A stretch of DNA of 64,000 nucleotides from Gammaproteobacteria bacterium (GCA_026706935.1 JAPOXV010000023.1:1-64000); one strand, 5' to 3'; shown: positions 1-9,178, numbered from the stretch's first letter. Numbers and translations are program-made. The notes: generated from the sequence alone by a model not told the origin.

Positions 1-1
1 C

Positions 2-133
2 GGTCTGCACACGCTTCCGGCGGACCTTAAATGCGCGTTGGAGGTGGATCAGACGGATGGGGTTGAGCCCCGACGCACCACCGAGAAAGACCGGCGCGAA
101 GAAGTCTATCCTGAGATTAGGGTAGATTTTTAG
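2..133 (+). CDS. C-terminal end of an unidentified protein (partial)
   Basis: A frame open from the window edge runs 43 codons to a TAG at 131-133. The tail is hydrophilic and charged and ends in VYPEIRVDF. I do not recognise the family. It sits on the same strand as the following toxin-antitoxin pair, 42 bases upstream, so it could be the last gene of an upstream unit. A chance open frame of this length is possible, hence the low confidence. Confidence 0.35.
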   Translation, partial: GLHTLPADLKCALEVDQTDGVEPRRTTEKDRREEVYPEIRVDF

Positions 134-145
134 GAGCGGTTTAGT

Positions 146-160
146 TATACTTTAATTAAA
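146..160 (+). promoter_or_regulatory. Putative -10 and palindromic operator of the MazEF-type pair
   Basis: TATACT at 146-151 is a good -10 match and is directly abutted by the perfect 10-base palindrome TTTAATTAAA at 151-160, about 15 bases before the antitoxin ATG. MazE-type antitoxins repress their own promoter by binding palindromes that overlap it, so this is a reasonable operator candidate. No convincing -35 box is visible (best is TAGATT at 123-128). Confidence 0.35.
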
Positions 161-175
161 CAATTGAGATTCGAT

Positions 176-433
176 ATGCACTCGGCTAAGCTCCGCAAGG
201 TCGGTGGGTCCGTCATGCTGGCAGTCCCACCCGCATTGCTTGACGCGCTAGATCTCAGTATAGGGACAAAGGTCGACCTAGGCGTCGACGATGGCAGGAT
301 CATTGTCTACAAAAGGAAAAAACCAAGTTACACACTGAAGGAGCTTTTGGATCAATATGACGACAAGCTGCCAATTGATGATGAAGATCGTCAGTGGTTA
401 GAGTCGAAGCCTGTCGGTAATGAACTTTTGTAA
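176..433 (+). CDS. MazE-type (AbrB/SpoVT fold) antitoxin
   Basis: An 85-residue protein with the N-terminal swapped-hairpin DNA-binding pattern of the AbrB/MazE family: KLRKVGGSVMLAVPPALLDAL followed by a GTKVDL turn, and an acidic C-terminal tail (residues about 60-80) of the kind that wraps and blocks the toxin. It should neutralise the MazF-like product of the next gene and autoregulate the operon. I chose ATG at 176; an in-frame TTG at 164 would add four residues but has no better ribosome site. The stop overlaps the toxin start as TAATG, typical of coupled antitoxin-toxin translation. Confidence 0.85.
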   Translation: MHSAKLRKVGGSVMLAVPPALLDALDLSIGTKVDLGVDDGRIIVYKRKKPSYTLKELLDQYDDKLPIDDEDRQWLESKPVGNELL

Positions 434-765
434 TGGAGCGCGGTGAAATATGGCGGGTAGTTCTTGACCCTATTGTCGGTCACGAGCAACAAGGCGATCG
501 ACCCGTCATCATCGTGTCCCCCAAACCTTTTAATGATGCGACAGGCACACCGATTGTCCTGCCTGTTACGACAGGAGGCGCATTTGCCCGCAGACACGGG
601 TTCGCGATTTCACTCGAAGGAACGGGAACTCGTACAGTAGGGGTAGTTCGATGCGACCAACCACGAGCACTTGACCTGACCGCTCGAAACGGGTCAAGAA
701 TCGAAACCGCACCAACTGAATTTGTGGAAGAGTTACTCGCTCGTCTCCGAGCAATACTAGAGTAA
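433..765 (+). CDS. MazF/PemK-type endoribonuclease toxin
   Basis: A 110-residue protein starting MERGEIWRVVLDP, the hallmark opening of the MazF/PemK/ChpB family, followed by GDRPVIIVSP and by VRCDQPRALDL near residue 75, which in this family supplies the strand before the active-site region. Length matches the family (about 110). These toxins cleave mRNA at short sequences when the antitoxin is degraded. It overlaps the antitoxin stop by one base. No frameshift or missing segment is seen, so the pair appears intact. The cleavage specificity cannot be read from the sequence. Confidence 0.92.
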   Translation: MERGEIWRVVLDPIVGHEQQGDRPVIIVSPKPFNDATGTPIVLPVTTGGAFARRHGFAISLEGTGTRTVGVVRCDQPRALDLTARNGSRIETAPTEFVEELLARLRAILE

Positions 766-909
766 GCCAAAGCAACAGCTCGAGATTGTGAAACCATTCT
801 GCGCTACGAGCTTGAACGCTAGATTACTAGATAACCGCACCTGATCTCATTTAGACGGAATCACCAGTTCACTCGACGTGAGAATCGGATTACGATTGCT
901 CTACATGAA

Positions 910-1962
910 CTAATCCCATTTTTTGACCTCGACGACCGGGGTATCGGGCAACGCTTCTGATAGCAACCATCGCGCAAACAAGATTCCTTCGCTGTAACCC
1001 GCCGTGCTAATCCAGTTTTGCGGCGCAGGTCGGTGACTTAGATATATCTCAAAATTCCCATCGTCTGACGCAACGGCTTGTTCTTTGTTGATGCACACAG
1101 GAAAGTCAGCATAGTTGGTCGACTGCATCAGGTAATTCCACGTCTGCAAACCCCAATAACAGGCTTCCGGTGATGTAAACGTGACTTTTAGATACTCGTC
1201 CTCCTTCAATCGGAACCGCGAGAAGCAGTAGATGTTGTCGACGGTACCCCAACCCCCTTGTTCGGCGTCGAATTCGAACGGCGGACAGAACTCGTTGATG
1301 GGAAATTCGACGGGTAACGGCGCGATCCACGTCGTGCATTGAAAGAACATAGCCATATTTCGTATTCGACGTGCGAGCTGTTCATCGTTGAGCGGCAGCG
1401 CCGCAGATTGCTGCGAAACGTTACGAATGTTCAGGATACTTTCGCGCGAAGAAGTGCGGTCGAAGAAGTACTCACGCGTGAAGAGTGACACAGAATCTGA
1501 ATCGATTCGAAACTCGTTCTTAGCTTGAGGGTCTTGAGTTAGCTTGATCTCAAAACGACCGTTCTCATCAAATTCGATGTCTCGATGGTTCACATTGAGC
1601 GAAACTCGATCGGCTAACTCACCATTCGGGTCGCCGCCGTAGAGGCAAAAACTAAGATAACAACTATCGAATCGCTGCCCCGATATGACGTATTCCTGGT
1701 CTCCGCGCACTTGTGAAAAGTAGTAGACGGCATCGACGTTATCGCCATACAACTTTCGATGTTCGTCTGCTAGTGGCATCAAACTCGGTCTCAATGGATC
1801 GTTGTGAAGGTAAAAGTCAACAGCTACTTGCAACAAGTGGAACATGTGCTGATAACCGTCTACATGACCTTGCTCATCGAGTTCTTTTTCTGGATCTAGA
1901 AAGGTCTGATCTGCATCACGGATGATGTCTAGAAACTCGTCGAGTGCTTGCTTACTTTCCAT
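910..1962 (-). CDS. DUF1214 domain-containing protein
   Basis: A 350-residue soluble protein without a signal peptide. The C-terminal third, with GLQTWNYLM, NFEIYLSHRPAP and the ending GYSEGILFARWLL, has the pattern of DUF1214, a beta-rich domain of unknown function often found in marine and soil bacteria, sometimes with DUF1254. The N-terminal part is helical and acidic. The start is an ATG seven bases after the stop of the sulfotransferase gene, so it is the third gene of an SCP2-sulfotransferase-DUF1214 operon. The shared operon suggests a role in modifying or handling a hydrophobic metabolite, but the function is unknown. Confidence 0.75.
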   Translation of the reverse strand: MESKQALDEFLDIIRDADQTFLDPEKELDEQGHVDGYQHMFHLLQVAVDFYLHNDPLRPSLMPLADEHRKLYGDNVDAVYYFSQVRGDQEYVISGQRFDSCYLSFCLYGGDPNGELADRVSLNVNHRDIEFDENGRFEIKLTQDPQAKNEFRIDSDSVSLFTREYFFDRTSSRESILNIRNVSQQSAALPLNDEQLARRIRNMAMFFQCTTWIAPLPVEFPINEFCPPFEFDAEQGGWGTVDNIYCFSRFRLKEDEYLKVTFTSPEACYWGLQTWNYLMQSTNYADFPVCINKEQAVASDDGNFEIYLSHRPAPQNWISTAGYSEGILFARWLLSEALPDTPVVEVKKWD

Positions 1963-1969
1963 ATCTTGA

Positions 1970-3235
1970 TCACTCCCCTACCGATAACTTAGCTTCAGGT
2001 TCACTTGCAAGAAAGTCCAAATAGTCTGCGAAGTGGGCAGTGAGTTCGTTAGGTCTAATGTCGAACTCGGCAAGCGAATACTCGTGCACGCCATGTTTCC
2101 CTCGCGGTTGCTCACGCAGAAACTCCTGCATTCGCTCTCGATCCTGAGGATGTAGATTCCATCCGAAACGCTCATAGATCGAGTCAACAACACTCAGTTG
2201 ATCTTCCTTGAACGCGTCGAAGTGCACGTCGATGATCTGTTCTTCCTTATTCAATCGTTGACGATCCTGAAGGAATCGATTTAGAAAATCCGACCAAGTG
2301 CGGAGTTGCTCGCGGCCAGTACGTTTCGTGTGCTCTGCATCAGAATACAGGGAACGCATAGACGAGATTAGACTCGCAGTCGATGGTACGACTTGGGAAG
2401 GATGGCGGTGCGTCGCAATCACTTTCGCGTCCGGATACACATCGAACACAGCCGAAAGACGCATCATGTGTATCGGTGACTTCAGCAGCCACCGAGGTGA
2501 AACTACCCCGCCCGATTGAAGGAATCCTAGAAAAGCCTTGTGCCAGCGCAAATTCTGTGTGTGGTCCACCGACATAAACCACTCAAGATAGGAAGGCACG
2601 TATGCCATCGCAAGAAATTGATAGCTCGCAAAATTCAGCGCGGTGATTCCAATGCACTCCTGAGGCGAGTCCGCTTCCATGTAGTGTTTTTTCTTAAAGT
2701 CAGGAACGAGACGGAAGAGCTGTTCAAATTCCCGACGAACAGTATCAACACGTTCACCGGATTCGTAGTCTTCTTCACGAGGCGCAGGATAAGGCAGGAG
2801 ACACTCCCACGACAGAGGCGCGCGATGATTGCGATCGAGGTGAAGCAGCGCATGTAGGATCGTGGTACCACTACGTGGCATACCGATGATGACCACCGGT
2901 TCCCTAATCGCCGGCCGATCGATCTCATGCTGCGTTAGAAGTACACCCTCGACGTTCAAGCGTGACTCTGCGGCGCGCCGCAGAAAGTTTCGGATCGCAA
3001 ATCGCCCGAATAGGCTCAAATGGGCTTCATCGTTCAACGAATCCACAAGCGTTGCCAAACCCGTCTTAGGGATGGAATCGCTCAGCGCGAAGCCGGTCGA
3101 AGATTGCGCTAGATGAAGAACCTCTTCTGCATTCAGATGTGCCACACGTGCGCCGCTACGATCAAGTACACGCCCAAAACTATTAACGGTCCGTAGTAGA
3201 AATGGCCGATTTATGTGAATCTCTGACCCCAACAC
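1970..3235 (-). CDS. Sulfotransferase family protein
   Basis: A 421-residue protein. The 5'-phosphosulfate-binding loop reads IGMPRSGTTILHALLHLD (about residues 117-134) and the 3'-phosphate-binding segment VIATHRHPSQVVPSTASL lies near residue 280, so a PAPS-dependent sulfotransferase fold is well supported. Family members transfer sulfate from PAPS to hydroxyls or amines of small molecules, lipids or sugars; the acceptor here is unknown. The start is GTG, two bases after the SCP2 stop, so the two are surely co-translated. The pairing with a sterol/lipid carrier domain hints at a lipid-like substrate, which is inference. Confidence 0.88.
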   Translation of the reverse strand: MLGSEIHINRPFLLRTVNSFGRVLDRSGARVAHLNAEEVLHLAQSSTGFALSDSIPKTGLATLVDSLNDEAHLSLFGRFAIRNFLRRAAESRLNVEGVLLTQHEIDRPAIREPVVIIGMPRSGTTILHALLHLDRNHRAPLSWECLLPYPAPREEDYESGERVDTVRREFEQLFRLVPDFKKKHYMEADSPQECIGITALNFASYQFLAMAYVPSYLEWFMSVDHTQNLRWHKAFLGFLQSGGVVSPRWLLKSPIHMMRLSAVFDVYPDAKVIATHRHPSQVVPSTASLISSMRSLYSDAEHTKRTGREQLRTWSDFLNRFLQDRQRLNKEEQIIDVHFDAFKEDQLSVVDSIYERFGWNLHPQDRERMQEFLREQPRGKHGVHEYSLAEFDIRPNELTAHFADYLDFLASEPEAKLSVGE

Positions 3236-3237
3236 GA

Positions 3238-3540
3238 TTACGTTAGCTGTTTGAGTTTGGCCGCGATAGACATGTCTCCTTTAACTTTAATCTTGCCCGA
3301 CGCAACCGCCATGAACGGTTTGATTTCCTTTCGCTGCAATTTGCCGTAGGTATCCAGCGTCATCCGTACGACACAATCTGACGCTGTGTCCTTGCCGGTA
3401 ACGACTGAGACTTCGTTTGTCGTTCCAGTGCCATCGATCAGCATTTGCTCATCGTCGAAGTCAAATAGGAGCGTCTTCCCTAACGGGTCAATTTGACCCG
3501 CCTTTTCAGCCATATCTTGGCAAACGTCTTCAATCGACAT
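3238..3540 (-). CDS. SCP2 sterol-binding domain protein
   Basis: A 100-residue stand-alone SCP2 domain: TLLFDFDDEQMLIDG, a DCVVRMTLDTYGKL strand and the helix IKPFMAVASGKIKVKGD match the family core. SCP2 proteins hold hydrophobic ligands such as sterols or acyl-CoAs in a tunnel. The ATG at 3538-3540 is preferred because AGGA lies eight bases upstream; an upstream TTG (3555) would add five residues. It is the first gene of the operon with the sulfotransferase and DUF1214 protein and may present the substrate to the former. Confidence 0.85.
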   Translation of the reverse strand: MSIEDVCQDMAEKAGQIDPLGKTLLFDFDDEQMLIDGTGTTNEVSVVTGKDTASDCVVRMTLDTYGKLQRKEIKPFMAVASGKIKVKGDMSIAAKLKQLT

Positions 3541-3640
3541 CGGCTTTATCCTCAATTCAAATGTTCAAATGCTAGCGATGAATACGGCACTCATTACAGT
3601 AATAACAAACTTGAAATCTTCGACGGATTTGTGTCAAGTT

Positions 3641-3805
3641 TTAAGCAAGATCCACAAAGCTACTATGGCGTTGAATTTGTAGTAACAAACAAGCTCGTTG
3701 ACGCACTAGCTTGCGTACAGTTTCTTCTTCGACCTGATCGCCTCGCTCGCGTTCATACTTCGACAGACTCATGAACACGTTGGAATCCCAGAAGACTAGA
3801 CACAT
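3641..3805 (-). pseudogene. Truncated PIN-domain (VapC-like) toxin remnant
   Basis: A 54-codon frame starting two bases after the stop of the preceding minus-strand gene. It opens MCLVFWDSNVFMSLSKYE, the first beta strand and acidic DxN motif of PIN-domain nucleases (VFWDSNVF equals the usual xxDTNVF). PIN toxins are normally about 130 residues; this one runs into a TAA after residue 54, so the central and C-terminal acidic residues needed for catalysis are missing. It was most likely the toxin partner of the upstream amber-split gene. The window does not show the lost 3' part downstream. Confidence 0.6.
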
Positions 3806-3807
3806 CG

Positions 3808-4302
3808 CTAACCCGCACGTAAATTCGAAACATACTCATCTGCGTCTTCGGTCCGCCAGATTTCCTTCCCGAATCCGCGAAGTGACATCAATGAATCTCG
3901 ATTTGACTTGGGATCAAGCGCCAGAAATTCTGTCTCGTACCAGTCAAGGTAAGGGTGAAGGGCTTTAGGTAAACCCAATCGAGTCGGTCTGTCTTTCCCA
4001 CCGCCTCGTCCTATGTGGTAGCTATCCGAAGGTCGAAAGAGTCTTCGATAACCTCGCTTCGTTTCAAAGAGCATGCGATAGCGGGCGGGGCTCGGAGGTC
4101 TATTCGCGAAGCAATGTAAATCCACATGAACTTTCACGCTCGACCGTATCGGCTTTTCGTTCTAGAAGTTACACATCTCTGCTCGCATCAAGATCTCACG
4201 CATTGTGAAATCTTCACGCTCAGCGTGCTGCCGATGAAGAGACGCGACGACTAGCCACACTTCATCGGCAACTCGAATGTCGACCGACATTGAGCTATAC
4301 AT
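3808..4302 (-). pseudogene. Amber-interrupted partner gene of the PIN toxin
   Basis: Reading the minus strand from ATG at 4300-4302 gives 46 codons (core MSVDIRVADEVW...), then a single TAG at 4162-4164, then the same frame continues for 117 more codons to a TAG at 3808-3810. The second part contains VHVDLHCFANRPPSPARYRM and a WYETEF segment and can also be read alone from GTG at 4137 (109 residues). Together the parts resemble a family of about 165 residues that I recall beside PIN toxins, with an N-terminal helical antitoxin-like part. The continuous frame on both sides of one amber points to a nonsense mutation; two separate genes is the alternative. Confidence 0.6.
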
Positions 4303-4507
4303 TCTCTAGCTTTGTCATTGAAGCATACCAACAAAAACGGAGTCTTAAGAAACGGATTTGACGGGAGTTTGACGACGATCATTCTGATCGAGTAAATACA
4401 CGTCTTGATCTCGTGCTATACGATCTGCAGACCGGAAAGGAGCAGACGACTAGGAAGCGCTTTCTATGGGGATCAATCCGAATTAGTAAATAAATCAATA
4501 AAATATT

Positions 4508-5332
4508 TCATATAGTTAAACTCAAACCCAGTTTCTGTAAGCTTTCCGTTCCTGAGAAAATGCGAGTCCCCGATCGTAGTTTCTCCTCAAGATTGTTCTC
4601 GGTACAGCCCTCAAGAAAAAAGATTCCGGCTTGTTTACATGCGTCAAAGACTCGATCTCGTGCAGCTTCGATTTCAGGTCGTTCGATATCACTTAACGAT
4701 CCGCGATAGCCGTGCGACATCGACATATCCGCCGGACCCCACTCAGCGAACGCAACTCCGGGTACCGACGCGGTCTCGTATGCATTCGCTAACGCGCGCT
4801 GATTCTCGATCTTAAGACCTATAAGTAGCTCTCCATTCGGATTCAGCGGCCACGGATCTGCGAGCTCTAAGTAGCCATTTGGCGAAGTTCCCCATATTTG
4901 GGATGCGGAACCTTGCCCACCCGCACCTCGTGTGCCTCCTCGAAACGTGTAGCGAATCGTCTTAATCAACGCTTCAACCGCCTCTGGACATTCAGCATGG
5001 CAAAGGAGAAAGCCATGCACCCCAATGGTTAGAAGCTGACGAACTTGCCAGGCGTTGAACTCGACAAATTCTGCGCTTCTGCCTTCAAACGGCAATTCCG
5101 CAAGCACAGGAGGCGTCGGCGTGCGAACAGAAGCCATGCCCTTCATGAATTGATCGATACCCGGTAAATCGAGTGGACCATGTTCAAAGCCAATATTGAT
5201 GTAGTCTGCCCATGTGTCTGCCATCGCGACACCAGCATCAAAGGTCAATTCCGCACCAGTATGACCGCCGATATAGAAGACAGGCTTGTCTTCAGCTAGC
5301 TTGGCGATCGCGCGATTGATTCTTTCTGACAT
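4508..5332 (-). CDS. HpcH/HpaI aldolase / citrate lyase family protein
   Basis: A 274-residue cytosolic TIM-barrel protein. The segments GLKIENQRALAN (Glu metal ligand, about residue 178) and FAEWGPADMSMSHG (Asp metal ligand, about residue 205) match the divalent-metal site of the HpcH/HpaI class II aldolases, which cleave 4-hydroxy-2-oxo acids to pyruvate and an aldehyde. Length fits (about 250-270). GGAG lies seven bases before the ATG. The family includes many members with unknown substrates in marine bacteria; no pathway partner is adjacent, so the substrate is open. Confidence 0.82.
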   Translation of the reverse strand: MSERINRAIAKLAEDKPVFYIGGHTGAELTFDAGVAMADTWADYINIGFEHGPLDLPGIDQFMKGMASVRTPTPPVLAELPFEGRSAEFVEFNAWQVRQLLTIGVHGFLLCHAECPEAVEALIKTIRYTFRGGTRGAGGQGSASQIWGTSPNGYLELADPWPLNPNGELLIGLKIENQRALANAYETASVPGVAFAEWGPADMSMSHGYRGSLSDIERPEIEAARDRVFDACKQAGIFFLEGCTENNLEEKLRSGTRIFSGTESLQKLGLSLTI

Positions 5333-5493
5333 GAACGTGCTCCATTAATCATCTAGCCTGTTTCGAATACACTCTGAAACACGCCATTGACGCGAATTCG
5401 CAGGTAGATCTCTCATTAAAGTGCAGACCAAATTAGCTCTCAGTTATCTCGCATTTCGTCATTCTCATCGACAGTTGACGAAGTTCACGCTTT

Positions 5494-6798
5494 CTAATTC
5501 GCTTCACTTGTGATCGACATTGCCATTTGGAAAGTACGATCGGCTAGATCTGAGATCTGATTGTCGTTAAAGTCCCTCACCACGGACATAAGTCGGTTGC
5601 TAAGTACACCGACCCACTTCTCCGGAAGCGCTTCAGCTCCCATCTTAGTACCAAGAATAGAACCTACAGTGGCGCCATTACAGTCCGTATCCCAGCCGCC
5701 ACGAACAGTGAAGACGATACCGTGTTCGTAATTCGTTGTTCCAAACATAAGACCCATAACAACCAAGGCTGCGTTGTTGATGGTGTGCACGCGGTGGTAG
5801 TGACCATACTTTTCGGATATACGGTCCCATACTAACTCCCAGTCATCGAACTCCGTACACCAGGCAACAGTGTCGTGCACCGCTTCCGCGAGTCGGCAGT
5901 TAGCAGGAATCTCAGACAGTCCTATATCAATAATCTGCCTGATGTCGTCCGTTGCGAACGACGCTGCAATCATCGCCGCCATGAACATCTCACCGTAAAT
6001 CCCGTTTTTTACATGTGATATGCAGGCATCCTGATACGCAAGCTCTGCTGCTTTCTCGGGCCAACCAGGTGTCACATAACCAAAGATATCTGCACGGATT
6101 TGAGCGCCGATCCACTCACGGAATGGATTTCGCCAGTTCGCCGATTCGGGTGGCCAGCAACGATTTACGAAATTCCGATAAGCAACATTCTCGGCCGTAT
6201 AGAGCATGTTAAACGGCATATAGCTCAACCACGTATTTGCCATATCGCGGGGTGAGAGTTGTGATCCGTGTCTCTCAAGTGCGATCAGTCCGAGAATCGG
6301 ATAATCCATATCGTCATCGCGTGCCATGAATTCGATGTTGCCGCGCGTACTCGATTTCAAGTATTCGTTGATAGTGCCTTCACGAAAGGGGATATAGTCA
6401 TCGAGCGGCAAGGCGTTTGTATCAGAAAGGTACTCGTCAATACGCTCACGTAGCCATCCCTCAACAGGTTTGCCAAGTAAGCAACCCGCCGCACGACCGA
6501 GCCAACCGCCATAGATCCGATCACGGAGCACTTGTTCCGAATCCTTCAACGTCATGCGACGTGGACCATCGGAACGCAACGCTCTGATCGCGTCTAACTC
6601 GCTAGGCTCGTTGTACGGAAACGAAGAATCTGGATTCAATTCATTGAGTTCGTTATAGAGCTCGACGAATATGTGGTCTCGCGTCGATTCATCTTCGAGC
6701 GCAGCTAGTATTTTCGGTTCGAGCTGGGAAACGTCACATCCTTCTTCTCGCCGTTGCACCAATTCCGGTTGAATCAAGTAACGTTCTACAACTGCCAT
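5494..6798 (-). CDS. ADP-ribosylglycohydrolase (DraG-like) family protein
   Basis: A 434-residue protein. From residue about 93 it has RIYGGWLGRAAGCLLGKPVEG, typical of the first helix of this fold, then DDDMDY (about 163) and GGWDTDCNGATVGSILG (about 364), which carry the aspartates that bind two magnesium ions. The family removes ADP-ribose from proteins or small molecules; several members act on other N-glycosides. The first 90 residues are an extra N-terminal segment not part of the core. The gene lies alone, 161 bases upstream of the aldolase on the same strand. Confidence 0.85.
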   Translation of the reverse strand: MAVVERYLIQPELVQRREEGCDVSQLEPKILAALEDESTRDHIFVELYNELNELNPDSSFPYNEPSELDAIRALRSDGPRRMTLKDSEQVLRDRIYGGWLGRAAGCLLGKPVEGWLRERIDEYLSDTNALPLDDYIPFREGTINEYLKSSTRGNIEFMARDDDMDYPILGLIALERHGSQLSPRDMANTWLSYMPFNMLYTAENVAYRNFVNRCWPPESANWRNPFREWIGAQIRADIFGYVTPGWPEKAAELAYQDACISHVKNGIYGEMFMAAMIAASFATDDIRQIIDIGLSEIPANCRLAEAVHDTVAWCTEFDDWELVWDRISEKYGHYHRVHTINNAALVVMGLMFGTTNYEHGIVFTVRGGWDTDCNGATVGSILGTKMGAEALPEKWVGVLSNRLMSVVRDFNDNQISDLADRTFQMAMSITSEAN

Positions 6799-6946
6799 AT
6801 GCCGCGTCGATTTCTAATCATCTTGTCAAGTGTAGTCTTGCGAACTGCACGATTTGCTCGTAAGAGCAAGAATTGCACATCTCTTAGCAAACAAGAGGCT
6901 CGTTCAGGTTTGCGACGTGGCTGAGCGTCGAATCAATTGAAGTTGG

Positions 6947-7591
6947 GTGTGGTGGCTCAAAGTGGTTGACAAAATTCCTATCAAAAACCGACCGAGCGCC
7001 ATAGGGATTCGAAATCTCCGCACGATCGTCGAAGACGTAAAGCGATGCACGCTCTGCAAAGATGAGTTACCGCTCAATCCAAATCCGATTCTGCAAGTCT
7101 CCGCGGCTTCTCGCGTCCTTATTGTTGGGCAGGCGCCCGGGATTCGCGTCCACGAGTCGGGTTTACCCTTTAATGATCCGAGCGGCGATCGTCTGCGGCG
7201 ATGGTTAGGGGTAACCCGCGATGAGTTTTACGATCCGCAGAAATTCGCACTACTTCCGATGGCGTTCTGCTATCCCGGCTCCGGTAAAGCTGGCGATTTG
7301 CCACCGCCGGCGCGATGTGCCGACACATGGCGAATACGACTCCTGCGTGAACTGAAGGATGTTCGCTTTACGCTCCTCTGCGGCCGCTACGCCACAAATT
7401 GGCATCTTCCTGACACGATAGGTCAATCCATCACCACCATTGTGAAAGCTAACGATGTCAGCCAAACCCAAATCATCGCCACGCCGCACCCAAGCGGGCG
7501 AAACAACGGTTGGTTTGCGAAGAATCCGTGGTTCGACGAAGATATCGTTCCTCGAATACGTCGTCAGGTTCGCGTTGCATTGATAGGCTAG
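6947..7591 (+). CDS. Uracil-DNA glycosylase superfamily protein
   Basis: A 214-residue protein. CTLC near residue 37 begins the region, VLIVGQAPGIRVHESG carries the GQxPG water-activating motif, LLCGRYATNWHL is the central strand and TPHPSGRNNGW is the HPSGRN DNA-intercalating loop. These are the marks of the UDG superfamily, which removes uracil or related lesions from DNA; only one CxxC is seen, so a complete iron-sulfur cluster site as in families 4 and 5 is not evident. The start is a GTG at 6947; a GTG at 6962 is possible. Confidence 0.8.
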   Translation: MWWLKVVDKIPIKNRPSAIGIRNLRTIVEDVKRCTLCKDELPLNPNPILQVSAASRVLIVGQAPGIRVHESGLPFNDPSGDRLRRWLGVTRDEFYDPQKFALLPMAFCYPGSGKAGDLPPPARCADTWRIRLLRELKDVRFTLLCGRYATNWHLPDTIGQSITTIVKANDVSQTQIIATPHPSGRNNGWFAKNPWFDEDIVPRIRRQVRVALIG

Positions 7592-7825
7592 TTTCGCAAT
7601 CCGATATCGCGGGGTGCGATAAGACTCGTACTGAGAGTCTAGTCTAAACCGCATAAATACTGGTATAATCGAAGAGCTTCTACGATACCGTTTCGGCAAA
7701 TATCTATGACATTAGGCATTAATTCACCACATCAGTGATTATTTCATGATTCTGTTTACCGGCTTTTCTACTCCCTCGTCCCTTAGTCATGCGAAATTCA
7801 CCTCGTTGCCCGGTGATCCTGTCGC

Positions 7826-9178
7826 GTGAGTCAATCCTCTTTAATGTTAGATTTGATTGCGGAACATTTGGCCACCGAAATCGAGAAACTCCGCCCAGTT
7901 GAACGGACTATTCTCGACGACCGAATGCTTATTAACCATCGGCGCACGCTTGAAGATATTGGTCAGGAGTACGGTCTGACGCGGGAGCGAGTTCGACAAA
8001 AGCAGTCAGATCTGGCGCGAAAAATCGCTTCTTGCATTGGACCCACTGGTCGCAAAGCCGCATCACAAATTGCTGAAGACCTAGACCTAATCGATACATA
8101 CGACAAGTTCGAGCGAAGTGTTCGACGCGCTGTACCACATGCGCAGGAACGCATCCGACGTGTACTGATGCTCGTGTTAATCGACGTCGCGGACTTCAAG
8201 TTGATCGACGGGAAGCTAATCAGCAATCGTGCGTTCAGTTATGTAAAGCGATTAAAAAAACTAGCGCAAGTAATAGCGGATTCCTGCGGTTTGTTCGATC
8301 GAGAGGAATTGCTAGATGCTTTTGGTGAACAAGACATACGACATCACTTTATATGGTTTCAACAAGAATGCGGTTTTCACGAAATGTTCGGGTTGCTTGC
8401 ACTACGCGATACAAGAAAAGCCAAACTTAAAGCAGCATTGATTTCTTTGGATCGCCCCGCGACCCGACCGGAACTAGCCGATATGTGCGGTTTAACGAAC
8501 AAGATCGCTTCCGCCGCGTTATCGAGCATACCTGAGATTGTGCGTATCAGCCGTACACAATGGGCATTGAAAGACTGGGGATTGCGCGAGTACAAAGGGA
8601 TCGTTGAGGAGATCGTTGATTACATTACCAACGAAGGCGGTATTGCGTCGGTAGATCCGTTGATCGAAGACATCGCTCAACGTTTCGAAGTAAAGAAATG
8701 GAGCGTACGCGCGTACATGCAGACGCCAAAATTCCACATGGTCGATGGCAGGATTCGGTTGGCCGGTCTGGTCTCACCACCGATACGACCTCTCAGCGAT
8801 GTCGTTCACGGTTATGACGACAAGGGGCGTGCGTATTGGACTTTTCCGGTGTTGGAAAGGTACTTTCGTGGATACAGCGTCGTCGGTGTGCCATTTGAGG
8901 TCGCTGCGTTTCTCGGATGCCCACCAGACGACGCTACAACGCTACAGATCGATAACCTACCCAATTGCCGAGCGCTGACCATCCAGTGGTATCTATCTTC
9001 TACCACGAAGGTTTCGATCGGCTTCGTGCGAGATGCGCTAGAACGACTGAATGTGAATACGGGCCACTCGGTTCGATTAACACTCGTTCAGCAAGGCGTC
9101 GTCGAACTAAACTGGCATCCTTCACCGACTAGCTCTGAATCTAATGCTAGCGAAGCGCGAACATCTGTCAGCAGTTAG
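7826..9178 (+). CDS. Sigma-70 region 4-like HTH protein with further winged-helix segments
   Basis: A 450-residue protein. Residues about 35-60 read RTLEDIGQEYGLTRERVRQ, a close match to the region-4 helix-turn-helix of sigma-70 factors that contacts the -35 box. No region 2 is present, so it is not a full sigma factor. Residues about 205-310 hold two more HTH-like segments (RPATRPELADMCGLTNKIAS; FEVKKWSVRAYMQT), and the last 130 residues are mixed alpha/beta without a recognised motif. It is probably a DNA-binding regulator or part of an unknown system. GTG at 7826 has GGTGA upstream; ATG at 7844 is an alternative. Confidence 0.7.
   Translation: MSQSSLMLDLIAEHLATEIEKLRPVERTILDDRMLINHRRTLEDIGQEYGLTRERVRQKQSDLARKIASCIGPTGRKAASQIAEDLDLIDTYDKFERSVRRAVPHAQERIRRVLMLVLIDVADFKLIDGKLISNRAFSYVKRLKKLAQVIADSCGLFDREELLDAFGEQDIRHHFIWFQQECGFHEMFGLLALRDTRKAKLKAALISLDRPATRPELADMCGLTNKIASAALSSIPEIVRISRTQWALKDWGLREYKGIVEEIVDYITNEGGIASVDPLIEDIAQRFEVKKWSVRAYMQTPKFHMVDGRIRLAGLVSPPIRPLSDVVHGYDDKGRAYWTFPVLERYFRGYSVVGVPFEVAAFLGCPPDDATTLQIDNLPNCRALTIQWYLSSTTKVSIGFVRDALERLNVNTGHSVRLTLVQQGVVELNWHPSPTSSESNASEARTSVSS

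Noticed and set aside
391..797. Minus-strand open frames opposite the MazEF-type pair
   Set aside because: They are antisense to well-supported genes, have no ribosome site or family features, and share their codon bias only by complement.
3493..3968. Plus-strand frames of 93 and 65 residues
   Set aside because: They lie antisense to the SCP2 gene end and to the PIN/antitoxin-like remnant, whose minus reading gives recognisable motifs.
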